Source: an uncultured Clostridia bacterium
Lineage (GTDB): Bacteria; Bacillota; Clostridia; TANB77; CAG-508
Direction of reading: 5' to 3'
DNA length: 16,233 bases
Assembly (NCBI GenBank): GCA_934121875.1
Contig: CAKOVG010000020.1
Location: forward strand, 1 to 16,233
How positions within the stretch are numbered: the stretch's first letter is position 1; each line of letters begins with the position of its first letter. The position numbers and the translations under genes are program-made. The notes beneath the pieces are model-generated. The model saw only the letters and a program-made list of their open reading frames with translations, ran no database searches and was not told the DNA's origin. Below are positions 1 to 5,923 of this stretch, piece by piece.

Positions 1-213
1 GCAAGAAGAAAACTTTATGGTGATTATGTTATAGAGTACAATAGTGTTGCTAATATAGCTAGAATGTTTTTAGCAGACACTATGAAAAAAGTTCAAAGCT
101 TTGACTATATAGAAGAATTTGAAACAGTAACAAAAGAATATACACAAAATATTTTGAAGGAAATGCTAAAAAATGAAAATAAAGTATTGTCAATAATTGA
201 ACCTAATAAATAA
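1..213 (+). CDS. M16 (insulinase-like, YmfH-type) peptidase, C-terminal fragment
   Basis: An open frame runs in from the window's left edge and ends at TAA 211-213, giving 70 residues. The fragment reads Y-G-D-Y-V near its start, F-D-Y-I-E-E-F in the middle, and ends in a V-L-S-I-I-E-P tail. This resembles the end of YmfH-type M16 metallopeptidases, whose last strand commonly reads M-V-L-S-x-I-x-P. The zinc motif (HxxEH) would lie upstream and cannot be seen, and the C-terminal half of many M16 proteins is non-catalytic, so activity cannot be judged. It is a housekeeping-type gene, not part of the secretion cluster, and is closed by the terminator at 218-249. The family call rests on a short tail and is moderately secure. 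Confidence 0.6.
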   Translation, partial: ARRKLYGDYVIEYNSVANIARMFLADTMKKVQSFDYIEEFETVTKEYTQNILKEMLKNENKVLSIIEPNK

Positions 214-217
214 TATT

Positions 218-249
218 AAAATCTCTCTAAAATTTGGAGAGATTTTTTT
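218..249 (+). terminator. Rho-independent terminator of the M16 peptidase gene
   Basis: The arm 219-227 (AAATCTCTC) pairs perfectly with 237-245 (GAGAGATTT) around a 9-nt loop. A run of seven T follows at 243-249. It begins 5 nt after the peptidase stop codon. Confidence 0.85.
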
Positions 250-255
250 GTCGAA
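249..255 (+). promoter_or_regulatory. Candidate Spo0A box (distal)
   Basis: The heptamer TGTCGAA matches the core Spo0A-binding consensus TGNCGAA exactly. It lies at the end of the peptidase terminator's T-run, about 140 nt upstream of the promoter of the Spo0E-like gene. One heptamer can occur by chance; its weight comes from the second copy at 350-356 and from the gene downstream. Confidence 0.45.
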
Positions 256-349
256 TTTGTAAAAACATAAAGTAAAAAAAGATATAAAATAATATAATTT
301 AATAAATCAACACTAATAATGTAGTATATAGTAAAAAAATGCAGAAAAA

Positions 350-356
350 TGTCGAA
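350..356 (+). promoter_or_regulatory. Candidate Spo0A box (proximal)
   Basis: This is a second exact TGTCGAA in the same orientation, ending 39 nt before the -35 element of the Spo0E-like gene. That is a plausible position for an activator or upstream regulator site. Spo0A boxes have this sequence in both Bacillus and Clostridium. Binding itself is inferred. Confidence 0.55.
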
Positions 357-395
357 CGAAAAATTGGCAAAATACCACAAAATAAACAAAAACAG

Positions 396-424
396 TTGAC
401 TAATTTGTAAAAATATGGTATTTT
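396..424 (+). promoter_or_regulatory. Sigma-A promoter of the Spo0E-like gene
   Basis: A -35 of TTGACT (396-401, 5 of 6) is separated by 17 nt from a -10 of TATTTT (419-424, 4 of 6). The predicted start of transcription near 431 leaves a leader of about 37 nt before the ATG at 468. Confidence 0.6.
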
Positions 425-467
425 AAAAATATACATAAGAAAAATACAAAAAAGGAGAGTGATTTTT

Positions 468-650
468 ATGTTAAATGATGAAATTTGTAAACTAAGGGAA
501 AAATTAAATAATAGCATTCTTAATGGAGAAGACTATAGTATTACTTATCAAATTAGTGTTGAACTAGATGAATTAATTGCTAAATATTATAGCATGGAAA
601 TTAAATCGCCAACAGGAAACTCAAGAAGAATGCAATTGGCTAAGGGTTAA
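468..650 (+). CDS. Spo0E-like aspartyl-phosphate phosphatase family protein
   Basis: The 60-residue protein has the two-helix pattern of the Spo0E family: an N-terminal helix around I-C-K-L-R-E-K-L (residues 6-13) and a second helix with the signature S-V-E-L-D (30-34) followed by L-I-x-x-Y-Y. Family members of this size dephosphorylate Spo0A-P and so lower entry into sporulation; the S-Q-E-L-D-type motif is the functional signature. I chose ATG 468 because GGAGAG (454-459) sits 8 nt upstream; an in-frame GTG at 459 overlaps that ribosome site and is unlikely. The gene is monocistronic, with its own promoter and a downstream hairpin. Two Spo0A-box-like sequences upstream suggest feedback from Spo0A. 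The family call is fairly secure; the target is inferred. Confidence 0.8.
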   Translation: MLNDEICKLREKLNNSILNGEDYSITYQISVELDELIAKYYSMEIKSPTGNSRRMQLAKG

Positions 651-666
651 TTATTCTTCTCAATAT

Positions 667-716
667 AAATTAATGCAAGGGACTACTTTTATATAAAGTG
701 TCCCTTGCATTAATTT
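667..716 (+). terminator. Long hairpin after the Spo0E-like gene
   Basis: Arms 667-683 and 700-716 pair perfectly over 17 bp, and an inner 5-bp stem (685-689 with 695-699) follows a single bulged T at 684. It starts 17 nt after the stop codon. The T-run is weak (ATTTGTTA), so it may be a bidirectional or inefficient terminator or an mRNA 3'-end stabiliser. Confidence 0.65.
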
Positions 717-802
717 GTTAGTTATTATTAATATAATATTACATTTTTATTACATTTATATTAAAATAATACTAAAAATAGAAATATATGCTATATTAGT
801 AC

Positions 803-831
803 TTGAAAATTAAAAAAAAATCAGTTATAAT
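803..831 (+). promoter_or_regulatory. Sigma-A promoter of the pilin cassette
   Basis: A -35 of TTGAAA (803-808) lies 17 nt from a consensus -10 TATAAT (826-831). Transcription should begin near 838, leaving room for the AGGAG at 852-856 and the ATG at 863. It follows the Spo0E-like hairpin, so the pilins are probably transcribed independently. Confidence 0.75.
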
Positions 832-862
832 ATATAAAATTGTATGTTTACAGGAGAAAAAT

Positions 863-1324
863 ATGATAAAAAATAATAAAATATTAATTATATCAATAAT
901 ATTTTTGACATTAATAATGTCAATTATACCAACATATAGTTATGCTGCACAAGGTAGTGCTATAGATGATCTTGGTCAATATCTTCCAAGTGATCCTATA
1001 AAAAATCCTGATAAATATAAACCAGGTAAAATCACAGATGAGGATTCTAATGCTATTATTGGAAAAGCAAATAAAATATTATCTGTTATATCAACAATAG
1101 GAATAGTAGTATCAGTAATTACTCTAATGATATTAGGAATAAAATACATGGTAGGTAGTGTATCAGAAAAAGCAGAATATAAAAAGAGTATGATACCCTA
1201 TATTATAGGAATAATACTCATATTATCAACTTCAACAATAGTTGGAATAATTGCTAAAATGACTCAAGATACAATGGGCTCTACAGGAATAGTTGATTCT
1301 GTACCTGTAATTCGAGATAAATAA
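863..1324 (+). CDS. TrbC/VirB2-like pilin, paralogue 1
   Basis: This 153-residue protein has a cleavable signal peptide (basic start, hydrophobic stretch 7-22, likely cut after Y-S-Y-A at 28), a hydrophilic spacer (30-68), and two transmembrane segments (about 72-92 and 111-131). A short positively charged loop containing S-E-K-A-E-Y-K-K joins them. This hairpin topology is that of VirB2/TrbC pilin subunits, which polymerise into the type IV secretion pilus or channel. I chose ATG 863 because AGGAG lies 6 nt upstream; a longer in-frame start at TTG 803 falls on the promoter's -35 and is rejected. Its loop is nearly the same as that of paralogue 3 (1880), suggesting gene duplication. It is longer than usual for the family because of the spacer and a roughly 20-residue polar tail after the second segment. 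Confidence 0.8.
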   Translation: MIKNNKILIISIIFLTLIMSIIPTYSYAAQGSAIDDLGQYLPSDPIKNPDKYKPGKITDEDSNAIIGKANKILSVISTIGIVVSVITLMILGIKYMVGSVSEKAEYKKSMIPYIIGIILILSTSTIVGIIAKMTQDTMGSTGIVDSVPVIRDK

Positions 1325-1376
1325 CAATTAACATACACAGTAAATTGCAAGCTAAAACAATAAAACAAAAAAATAA

Positions 1377-1405
1377 TTGCAAAATGTTAATTTATATAGT
1401 ATAAT
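1377..1405 (+). promoter_or_regulatory. Possible internal promoter before pilin paralogue 2
   Basis: TTGCAA (1377-1382), a 17-nt spacer and a perfect TATAAT (1400-1405). The predicted transcription start would fall on the ribosome site (AGGA 1411-1414), giving an unusually short leader. TATAAT-like strings are frequent in such AT-rich DNA, so the evidence is weak. Confidence 0.35.
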
Positions 1406-1424
1406 AAAAAAGGAAAATTAAAAC

Positions 1425-1799
1425 ATGATAAAAAAAATAAGTTTAATTTTATTAATAATATTGACAATAATATGTTCCACTAATATATTACAAGTTAAAG
1501 GATTAAGCAATATAATAACTGGTGGACAAGATTTCATAAATAAAGGAAATGGATCTGCACCAATAGATAGCGAATCACTAAAACAATTGTCAGATACAAT
1601 TTATAACATATTATTAATATTAGGAATTGTAATAGCTGTTATAATAGGTACAATATTAGGTATACAATTTATAACAGGAAGCGTGGAACAAAAGGCTAAA
1701 ATAAAAGACTCACTTATTCCATTCATAGTTGGATGTGTAGTTATATTTGGGGCATTTGGAATTTGGAAATTAGTAGTTAATATTGGAAAATCATTGTAG
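1425..1799 (+). CDS. TrbC/VirB2-like pilin, paralogue 2 (divergent type)
   Basis: This 124-residue protein has a hydrophobic leader (residues 4-22) and two transmembrane segments (about 60-80 and 98-118). The connecting loop reads G-S-V-E-Q-K-A-K-I-K-D-S-L-I-P-F. It shares the fold and the G-S-x-x-x-K-A-x-x-K...I-P framework of its neighbours but differs at G-I-Q-F in place of G-I-K-Y-M and in the tail (G-I-W-K-L-V-V). It is therefore a distinct pilin type, perhaps a minor subunit. There is no clear A-x-A cleavage site; the leader may stay attached. The ribosome site is weak (AGGA, 10 nt before the ATG) compared with paralogue 3, consistent with lower expression. Confidence 0.75.
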   Translation: MIKKISLILLIILTIICSTNILQVKGLSNIITGGQDFINKGNGSAPIDSESLKQLSDTIYNILLILGIVIAVIIGTILGIQFITGSVEQKAKIKDSLIPFIVGCVVIFGAFGIWKLVVNIGKSL

Positions 1800-1818
1800 C
1801 AATAAATGCTTTTAATAT

Positions 1819-1839
1819 TTTCTTAAATATATTAAGAAA
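1819..1839 (+). other. Small inverted repeat between pilin genes 2 and 3
   Basis: TTTCTTAA (1819-1826) pairs perfectly with TTAAGAAA (1832-1839) around a 5-nt loop. It is AT-only apart from two C-G pairs and has no T-run, so it is unlikely to terminate strongly. It could be an mRNA processing or stabilising element just upstream of the best-translated pilin gene, or chance in AT-rich DNA. Confidence 0.35.
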
Positions 1840-1879
1840 GTTCAATAAATAAAAATCAAAATAAAAAGGAGGATAAACT

Positions 1880-2248
1880 ATGAAAAATACAATGAAAGTA
1901 ATGAGTGTACTAGTAATAATAGCAATGGTACTAGTTACATTAAGTACTGTAGTTAGTGCAAGTGGTGCATCTGGAGTGATTGATAACATGAAACCTGATT
2001 ACTCAAATAGTGGAGATGTTGCTAATTTAGGACAAAAATTAACAAGCATTATTTCAACTATTGCAATAGTTATAGCTGTTATTGTATTATTAATACTAGG
2101 TATTAAATATATGATTGGTAGTGCATCAGAAAAAGCAGAATACAAAAAAACAATGATTCCTTACTTAGTTGGTGCAATATTAGTATTTGGAGCTGGAGCA
2201 ATTGCTAAAGTTATAGTTAACATGGCTTCAACAATAACAGGTTCATAA
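1880..2248 (+). CDS. TrbC/VirB2-like pilin, paralogue 3 (probable major pilin)
   Basis: This 122-residue protein has a canonical signal peptide (hydrophobic 7-24, likely cut after V-S-A at 27), two transmembrane segments (about 56-76 and 93-113) and the loop S-E-K-A-E-Y-K-K shared with paralogue 1. Its size and topology match VirB2/TrbC subunits. It has the strongest ribosome site of the three (AAAGGAGGA, 1865-1873, 7 nt before the ATG) and is followed directly by a strong terminator, as expected of an abundant structural subunit. The role as major pilin is inferred from these expression signals. Confidence 0.85.
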   Translation: MKNTMKVMSVLVIIAMVLVTLSTVVSASGASGVIDNMKPDYSNSGDVANLGQKLTSIISTIAIVIAVIVLLILGIKYMIGSASEKAEYKKTMIPYLVGAILVFGAGAIAKVIVNMASTITGS

Positions 2249-2285
2249 TATTACAAAACTATTACAGAAACATTACGTTTTTATT

Positions 2286-2313
2286 AAAAAGTGCATTTTT
2301 ATGCACTTTTTTT
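2286..2313 (+). terminator. Rho-independent terminator of the pilin cassette
   Basis: Arms 2286-2296 and 2301-2311 (core GTGCAT/ATGCAC) pair perfectly over 11 bp around a TTTT loop, with a T-run at 2307-2313. It separates the highly expressed pilins from the apparatus operon. Confidence 0.9.
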
Positions 2314-2323
2314 CATTTAATAG

Positions 2324-2352
2324 TTACATTTTTTGATAATATTTGATATAAT
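2324..2352 (+). promoter_or_regulatory. Extended -10 promoter of the secretion apparatus operon
   Basis: TTACAT (2324-2329), a 17-nt spacer and TATAAT (2347-2352), preceded by the TGA of an extended -10 (TGATATAAT, 2344-2352). The start should fall near 2359, ahead of the GAAGGAGGAAA ribosome site and the ATG at 2402. Confidence 0.75.
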
Positions 2353-2401
2353 ATATATTGAGTAAAACTAGATATATAAATAAACGAAGGAGGAAAGCAT
2401 A

Positions 2402-2740
2402 ATGGGCACATACAACTTACCCAGAAATGTAAAAGGTGAAAATAGAATTTTATTTGTATTTTCTACTAAAAGCTTAATATATACAGTAATTTCAGCAGGA
2501 ATTGGATTAATATTTTATTTTATATTTAAGCTATTTAACATGACAATGGTAGGAATTGCAATAGTAGTACTATTTGCACTACTTGGATTTGGAATAGGAA
2601 CATTAAAAGTTCCAGAAATAGCAAAATTTGAATTTAGTAAAAAAACAGGTGGCGAAAACATTGACGATGTTATAAGAAGAGCAATTAAATTTAAAACAAA
2701 AGGTAAAAAAATATATGTATACAAGGAGGATAAAAAATAA
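2402..2740 (+). CDS. PrgI family (VirB3-like) membrane protein
   Basis: This 112-residue protein has a short basic N-terminus (P-R-N-V-K-G-E near residues 7-13), two closely spaced transmembrane segments (about 23-43 and 47-67) and a soluble, basic C-terminal tail. This is the size and topology of Gram-positive PrgI family proteins, the counterpart of VirB3, which anchors the VirB4 ATPase to the membrane platform. It starts after a strong AGGAGG and its stop (TAA 2738-2740) shares one base with the next ATG, indicating translational coupling. Its position directly before a TraC-like protein and VirB4 is the usual gene order. Confidence 0.85.
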   Translation: MGTYNLPRNVKGENRILFVFSTKSLIYTVISAGIGLIFYFIFKLFNMTMVGIAIVVLFALLGFGIGTLKVPEIAKFEFSKKTGGENIDDVIRRAIKFKTKGKKIYVYKEDKK

Positions 2741-3981
2741 TGGAGATTGGTATTAATACAATTACAATAATTCTAGTTGCAGTGTTAGGAATAATGTTAG
2801 TTTTACTAGGAGTTCTTTGTATATTATATTTTAAATCAAAAAATAAACAAACAGATAATAAAGAAGTAGCATCAACTAACTCAAAAACAAAAACACCTAA
2901 ATCATATACAGTAGAATCAGTATTTGATTTTATGGAGTTTGACAAAATTGAGGACAATATGATAATAACAAAAGATGGAGTAAAGTATGTAATGGTTGTA
3001 GAATGTCAAGGCGTTAACTATGATTTAATGTCAGAAGTTGAAAAAAATGCTGTAGAAGAAGGATTTATACAATTTTTAAATACATTAAGACATCCTGTAC
3101 AAATATATACACAAACTAGAACAATAAACTTAGAAAATAGCATAGGTGCATATCGTACAAAAGTGCAAGAAATAGAAGAAGAACTTGAAAAAGAAAAAAC
3201 GAAATATGACCAAATGGTAAACTCAGGAAACTATACAGACGAGGAATTAAAGGCAGCCTTCTATGAGCTAACAAAAACAACTAACTTGTACGAATATGGA
3301 AAAGATATAATTTATACAACTGAAAAAATGAGCTTGAACAAAAATGTTTTAAATCAAAAATATTATGTAGTTATTCCATATTTTTCAGATGAGTTAGGAG
3401 AAAATAATTTTGATAAACAAGAAATTACAAACCTAGCATTCTCAGAATTATACACAAGAGCACAATCAATCATTAGAACTTTAGGGGCATGTGGTGTAAA
3501 TGGAAGAGTACTTAACTCAAATGATTTGGTTGATTTACTATATGTAGCATATAACCGAGATGATGCAGAAATTTATGGAGTAGATAAAGCAATTGAAGCT
3601 GGATATGACGAACTATATTCTACAGCACCAGATGTTATAGACAAAAAGATTAAAGCACTTAGCGAACAAATAGAAAAAGAGGCATTTGACAAGGCAAACC
3701 AAAAGGTAATAGAAGCAAAATCAGAAAAAGAGCAAGCTTTAGAAAAGAAACAGAACTCAATGGAAGATTTAATTGATCAAATGGCAAAATTAATTATTGC
3801 TCAAAACAAAAATATTGTAGGAAAAGATATTGCAGAAAATGCAATTGAAAAAGTAAATCAAGATACTGCAAAAAGAAGAGGAAGACCAAAAAAACAAACT
3901 ACAGAAAATAATGTAGAGGGAGGAACAAAAGATGAGCAAGAAAAACAAGCAAAGAGAAGAAATGCTACAAAAACAGCATAA
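2740..3981 (+). CDS. TraC-like (VirB4 N-terminal-like) membrane-anchored conjugation protein with AT-hook-like motif
   Basis: The 413-residue protein starts with one transmembrane segment (about 6-31) and a polar linker. A domain at about 58-220 (V-F-D-F-M-E-F, G-V-K-Y-V-M-V-V-E, H-P-V-Q-I-Y-T-Q-T-R) resembles the non-ATPase N-terminal domain of TraC/VirB4 proteins. Charged helices likely to form coiled coils follow (about 135-165 and 290-345), and the tail is very basic. Residues 379-385 read R-R-G-R-P-K-K, the core of an AT-hook, which binds the minor groove of AT-rich DNA. There is no Walker motif. It overlaps the start of the VirB4 gene by 50 bases. It probably bridges the membrane and the VirB4 ATPase. 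The TraC-like call rests on pattern memory and context; DNA binding is inference. Confidence 0.6.
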   Translation: MEIGINTITIILVAVLGIMLVLLGVLCILYFKSKNKQTDNKEVASTNSKTKTPKSYTVESVFDFMEFDKIEDNMIITKDGVKYVMVVECQGVNYDLMSEVEKNAVEEGFIQFLNTLRHPVQIYTQTRTINLENSIGAYRTKVQEIEEELEKEKTKYDQMVNSGNYTDEELKAAFYELTKTTNLYEYGKDIIYTTEKMSLNKNVLNQKYYVVIPYFSDELGENNFDKQEITNLAFSELYTRAQSIIRTLGACGVNGRVLNSNDLVDLLYVAYNRDDAEIYGVDKAIEAGYDELYSTAPDVIDKKIKALSEQIEKEAFDKANQKVIEAKSEKEQALEKKQNSMEDLIDQMAKLIIAQNKNIVGKDIAENAIEKVNQDTAKRRGRPKKQTTENNVEGGTKDEQEKQAKRRNATKTA

Positions 3982-5914
3982 TGACTATACTAAACCAGAG
4001 GAATTTAAAATACTTAAAAAGAAAACAATAAAAGAATTAATTGCTCCATCAGGAGTTGACACAAGTAATATAGATCACTTAGAAATAGTGTCAAATGTTA
4101 CAAGATATGCAAGAAGCTTTTTTGTATCAAGTTTACCAAGAATGTGTACATTCCCAGAATTATTTAGAGATATGTATCTATTTGGAGATATAAATACATC
4201 AATATATATAAATCCAATTCAAGAGTCAAGGTCACAAAATGAATTAAACAGAGTCATAAATGAACTTGAAACTGAAAGAATTGTAGCAGCAGATAGAGGA
4301 AATATTAACAGAGAGAGCACACTAAGCCAAAAAAGATTTGAAGCAGAACAACTAAGAGATGAAATTGCGGCAGGGTATAACAAACTATATGAAGCATCAA
4401 TTGTAGCAACATTATTTGCATACAGTTTAGAAGACCTAGATAAATACACAAAACTATTAGCAACAGAAATGTCTAAATCTTTAGTAAATATAAAAAGTGC
4501 ATGGGCAATGCAAGAGGACGCCTTTCAATCAAACTTGCCATTAATGGAAGATAAAATTAAAAAAGTACATACTTTTGACCGTAGATCTATGGGAACAGTA
4601 TTTCCATTTACAACTTCAGAAGTTGGACATCCTTCTGGAATTCCATTAGGAATAAATAAACAAACTGGAGTACCAATCTTATTTGATAACTTTCATAATA
4701 CATTAACAAACTATAATATGGTTATATTTGCTAAATCAGGAGCTGGTAAATCAGTTACAATGAAAACATTAATTTCTCGTTCAGCAGTATTAATGGGAAT
4801 ACAAAGCTTAGCATTAGATGCTGAAGGTGAATACAGCATAGTTGCAGAAAGTTTAGGAGGAATAAATGTAGTTCTTTCACCAACATCTAAAACAGTTATC
4901 AATATATTTGATATTGAAACCGAGGTTGTAAAAGATGAAATTACAGGTAGAGATAGACTAGTACTTAATGTTGAAAACAAAGTTGAAGACGTTACACAAG
5001 CTCTACTTACAATGGCAAGAGGTAGTACAAGAAGCCAAGAGGTAAATGAACTAACAAAACAAATAATAGCAGAATCAGTAGCAGAAGAATATTCAGCTCA
5101 TGGAATTACATCTGATCCAAATAGCCTATATGAGGCATCAAATGGACTAGATGGAAATATGCTTGGAAGAGAAAGAAAGCAAATGCCTACAATAGGTTCT
5201 TGGTATAAAAGAATACAAAACAAGGCAGCTGAAAACACAAATCAAGATTACAATTTCCATTATAGCTACTTACTAAAAGTTATGAAACAATACATAAGAG
5301 AATATGAAGGACAAATGGCATATTTTGACGGACAATCTACATTTGACCTATTAGATGGTACATTATTTATAAACTTAGACATATCACAATTAGAAGAAAG
5401 ATTTGCAAGACCGCTAGCACAACAAATTTTATTAGCCTGGATTTGGGAAAAATATGTTAAGAAAAATAGTGAAGATAGAGCAAAAGCATCAAAGAAAAGA
5501 GTATTAGTAGATGAGGCATGGATGCTTTTACCATACCCAGAAGCTGTAGATTTCTTAAATACTATGGCTAGACGTGCCAGAAAAAGAAATGTATCTTTGG
5601 CTATTATTTCACAAAGATTCCAAGACTTTTATGAAAAGCCAGAGGCACAAGCAGTATTAACATCATCAGACACAAAACTATTTTTAGCACAAGATAAATC
5701 AGAAATACAATACTTAAAAGAAGTATTTAAATTAAGTGAAGGAGAGGCAAACTTTTTAATTACTTGCTTTAAAGGAGAGGGATTACTAAAAGTAGGTGCA
5801 GACAGTGCAATAATTCAAATAAAACCTACAGCGAAAGAATTTGAATTCGTTGAAACGAACTTAAATAAATTAGCACAGATGAAAAGCCAAAAGAGAAGAC
5901 AAGAAATTTATTAG
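3932..5914 (+). CDS. VirB4/TraE family type IV secretion ATPase
   Basis: The 660-residue protein has an N-terminal CagE/TrbE-like domain (about 40-250) followed by the motor domain. The Walker A is S-G-A-G-K-S with K273 and S274. Walker B is R-V-L-V-D-E-A-W with D527 and E528, followed by M-A-R-R-A-R-K and the I-I-S-Q-R-F sensor region near 555. Length and motif order match VirB4/TraE proteins, which hydrolyse ATP at the inner face of the channel to drive pilus assembly and transport. ATG 3932 follows GGGAGGA with good spacing and lies 50 bases inside the previous gene, so translation is probably coupled. All key motifs are intact, arguing that the system is active. Confidence 0.95.
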   Translation: MSKKNKQREEMLQKQHNDYTKPEEFKILKKKTIKELIAPSGVDTSNIDHLEIVSNVTRYARSFFVSSLPRMCTFPELFRDMYLFGDINTSIYINPIQESRSQNELNRVINELETERIVAADRGNINRESTLSQKRFEAEQLRDEIAAGYNKLYEASIVATLFAYSLEDLDKYTKLLATEMSKSLVNIKSAWAMQEDAFQSNLPLMEDKIKKVHTFDRRSMGTVFPFTTSEVGHPSGIPLGINKQTGVPILFDNFHNTLTNYNMVIFAKSGAGKSVTMKTLISRSAVLMGIQSLALDAEGEYSIVAESLGGINVVLSPTSKTVINIFDIETEVVKDEITGRDRLVLNVENKVEDVTQALLTMARGSTRSQEVNELTKQIIAESVAEEYSAHGITSDPNSLYEASNGLDGNMLGRERKQMPTIGSWYKRIQNKAAENTNQDYNFHYSYLLKVMKQYIREYEGQMAYFDGQSTFDLLDGTLFINLDISQLEERFARPLAQQILLAWIWEKYVKKNSEDRAKASKKRVLVDEAWMLLPYPEAVDFLNTMARRARKRNVSLAIISQRFQDFYEKPEAQAVLTSSDTKLFLAQDKSEIQYLKEVFKLSEGEANFLITCFKGEGLLKVGADSAIIQIKPTAKEFEFVETNLNKLAQMKSQKRRQEIY

Positions 5915-5923
5915 GGGGAAGGT

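Noticed and set aside
459..467. GTG 459 as start of the Spo0E-like gene
   Set aside because: The codon overlaps the GGAGAG ribosome site that serves ATG 468.
214..467. Extra small genes in the gap before the Spo0E-like gene
   Set aside because: Only a terminator, Spo0A-box-like sites and a promoter are visible; no frame has a ribosome site and coding character.
803..862. Longer start (TTG 803) for pilin paralogue 1
   Set aside because: It would place the start codon on the -35 hexamer of the gene's own promoter. ATG 863 has AGGAG at proper spacing and begins a normal signal peptide.
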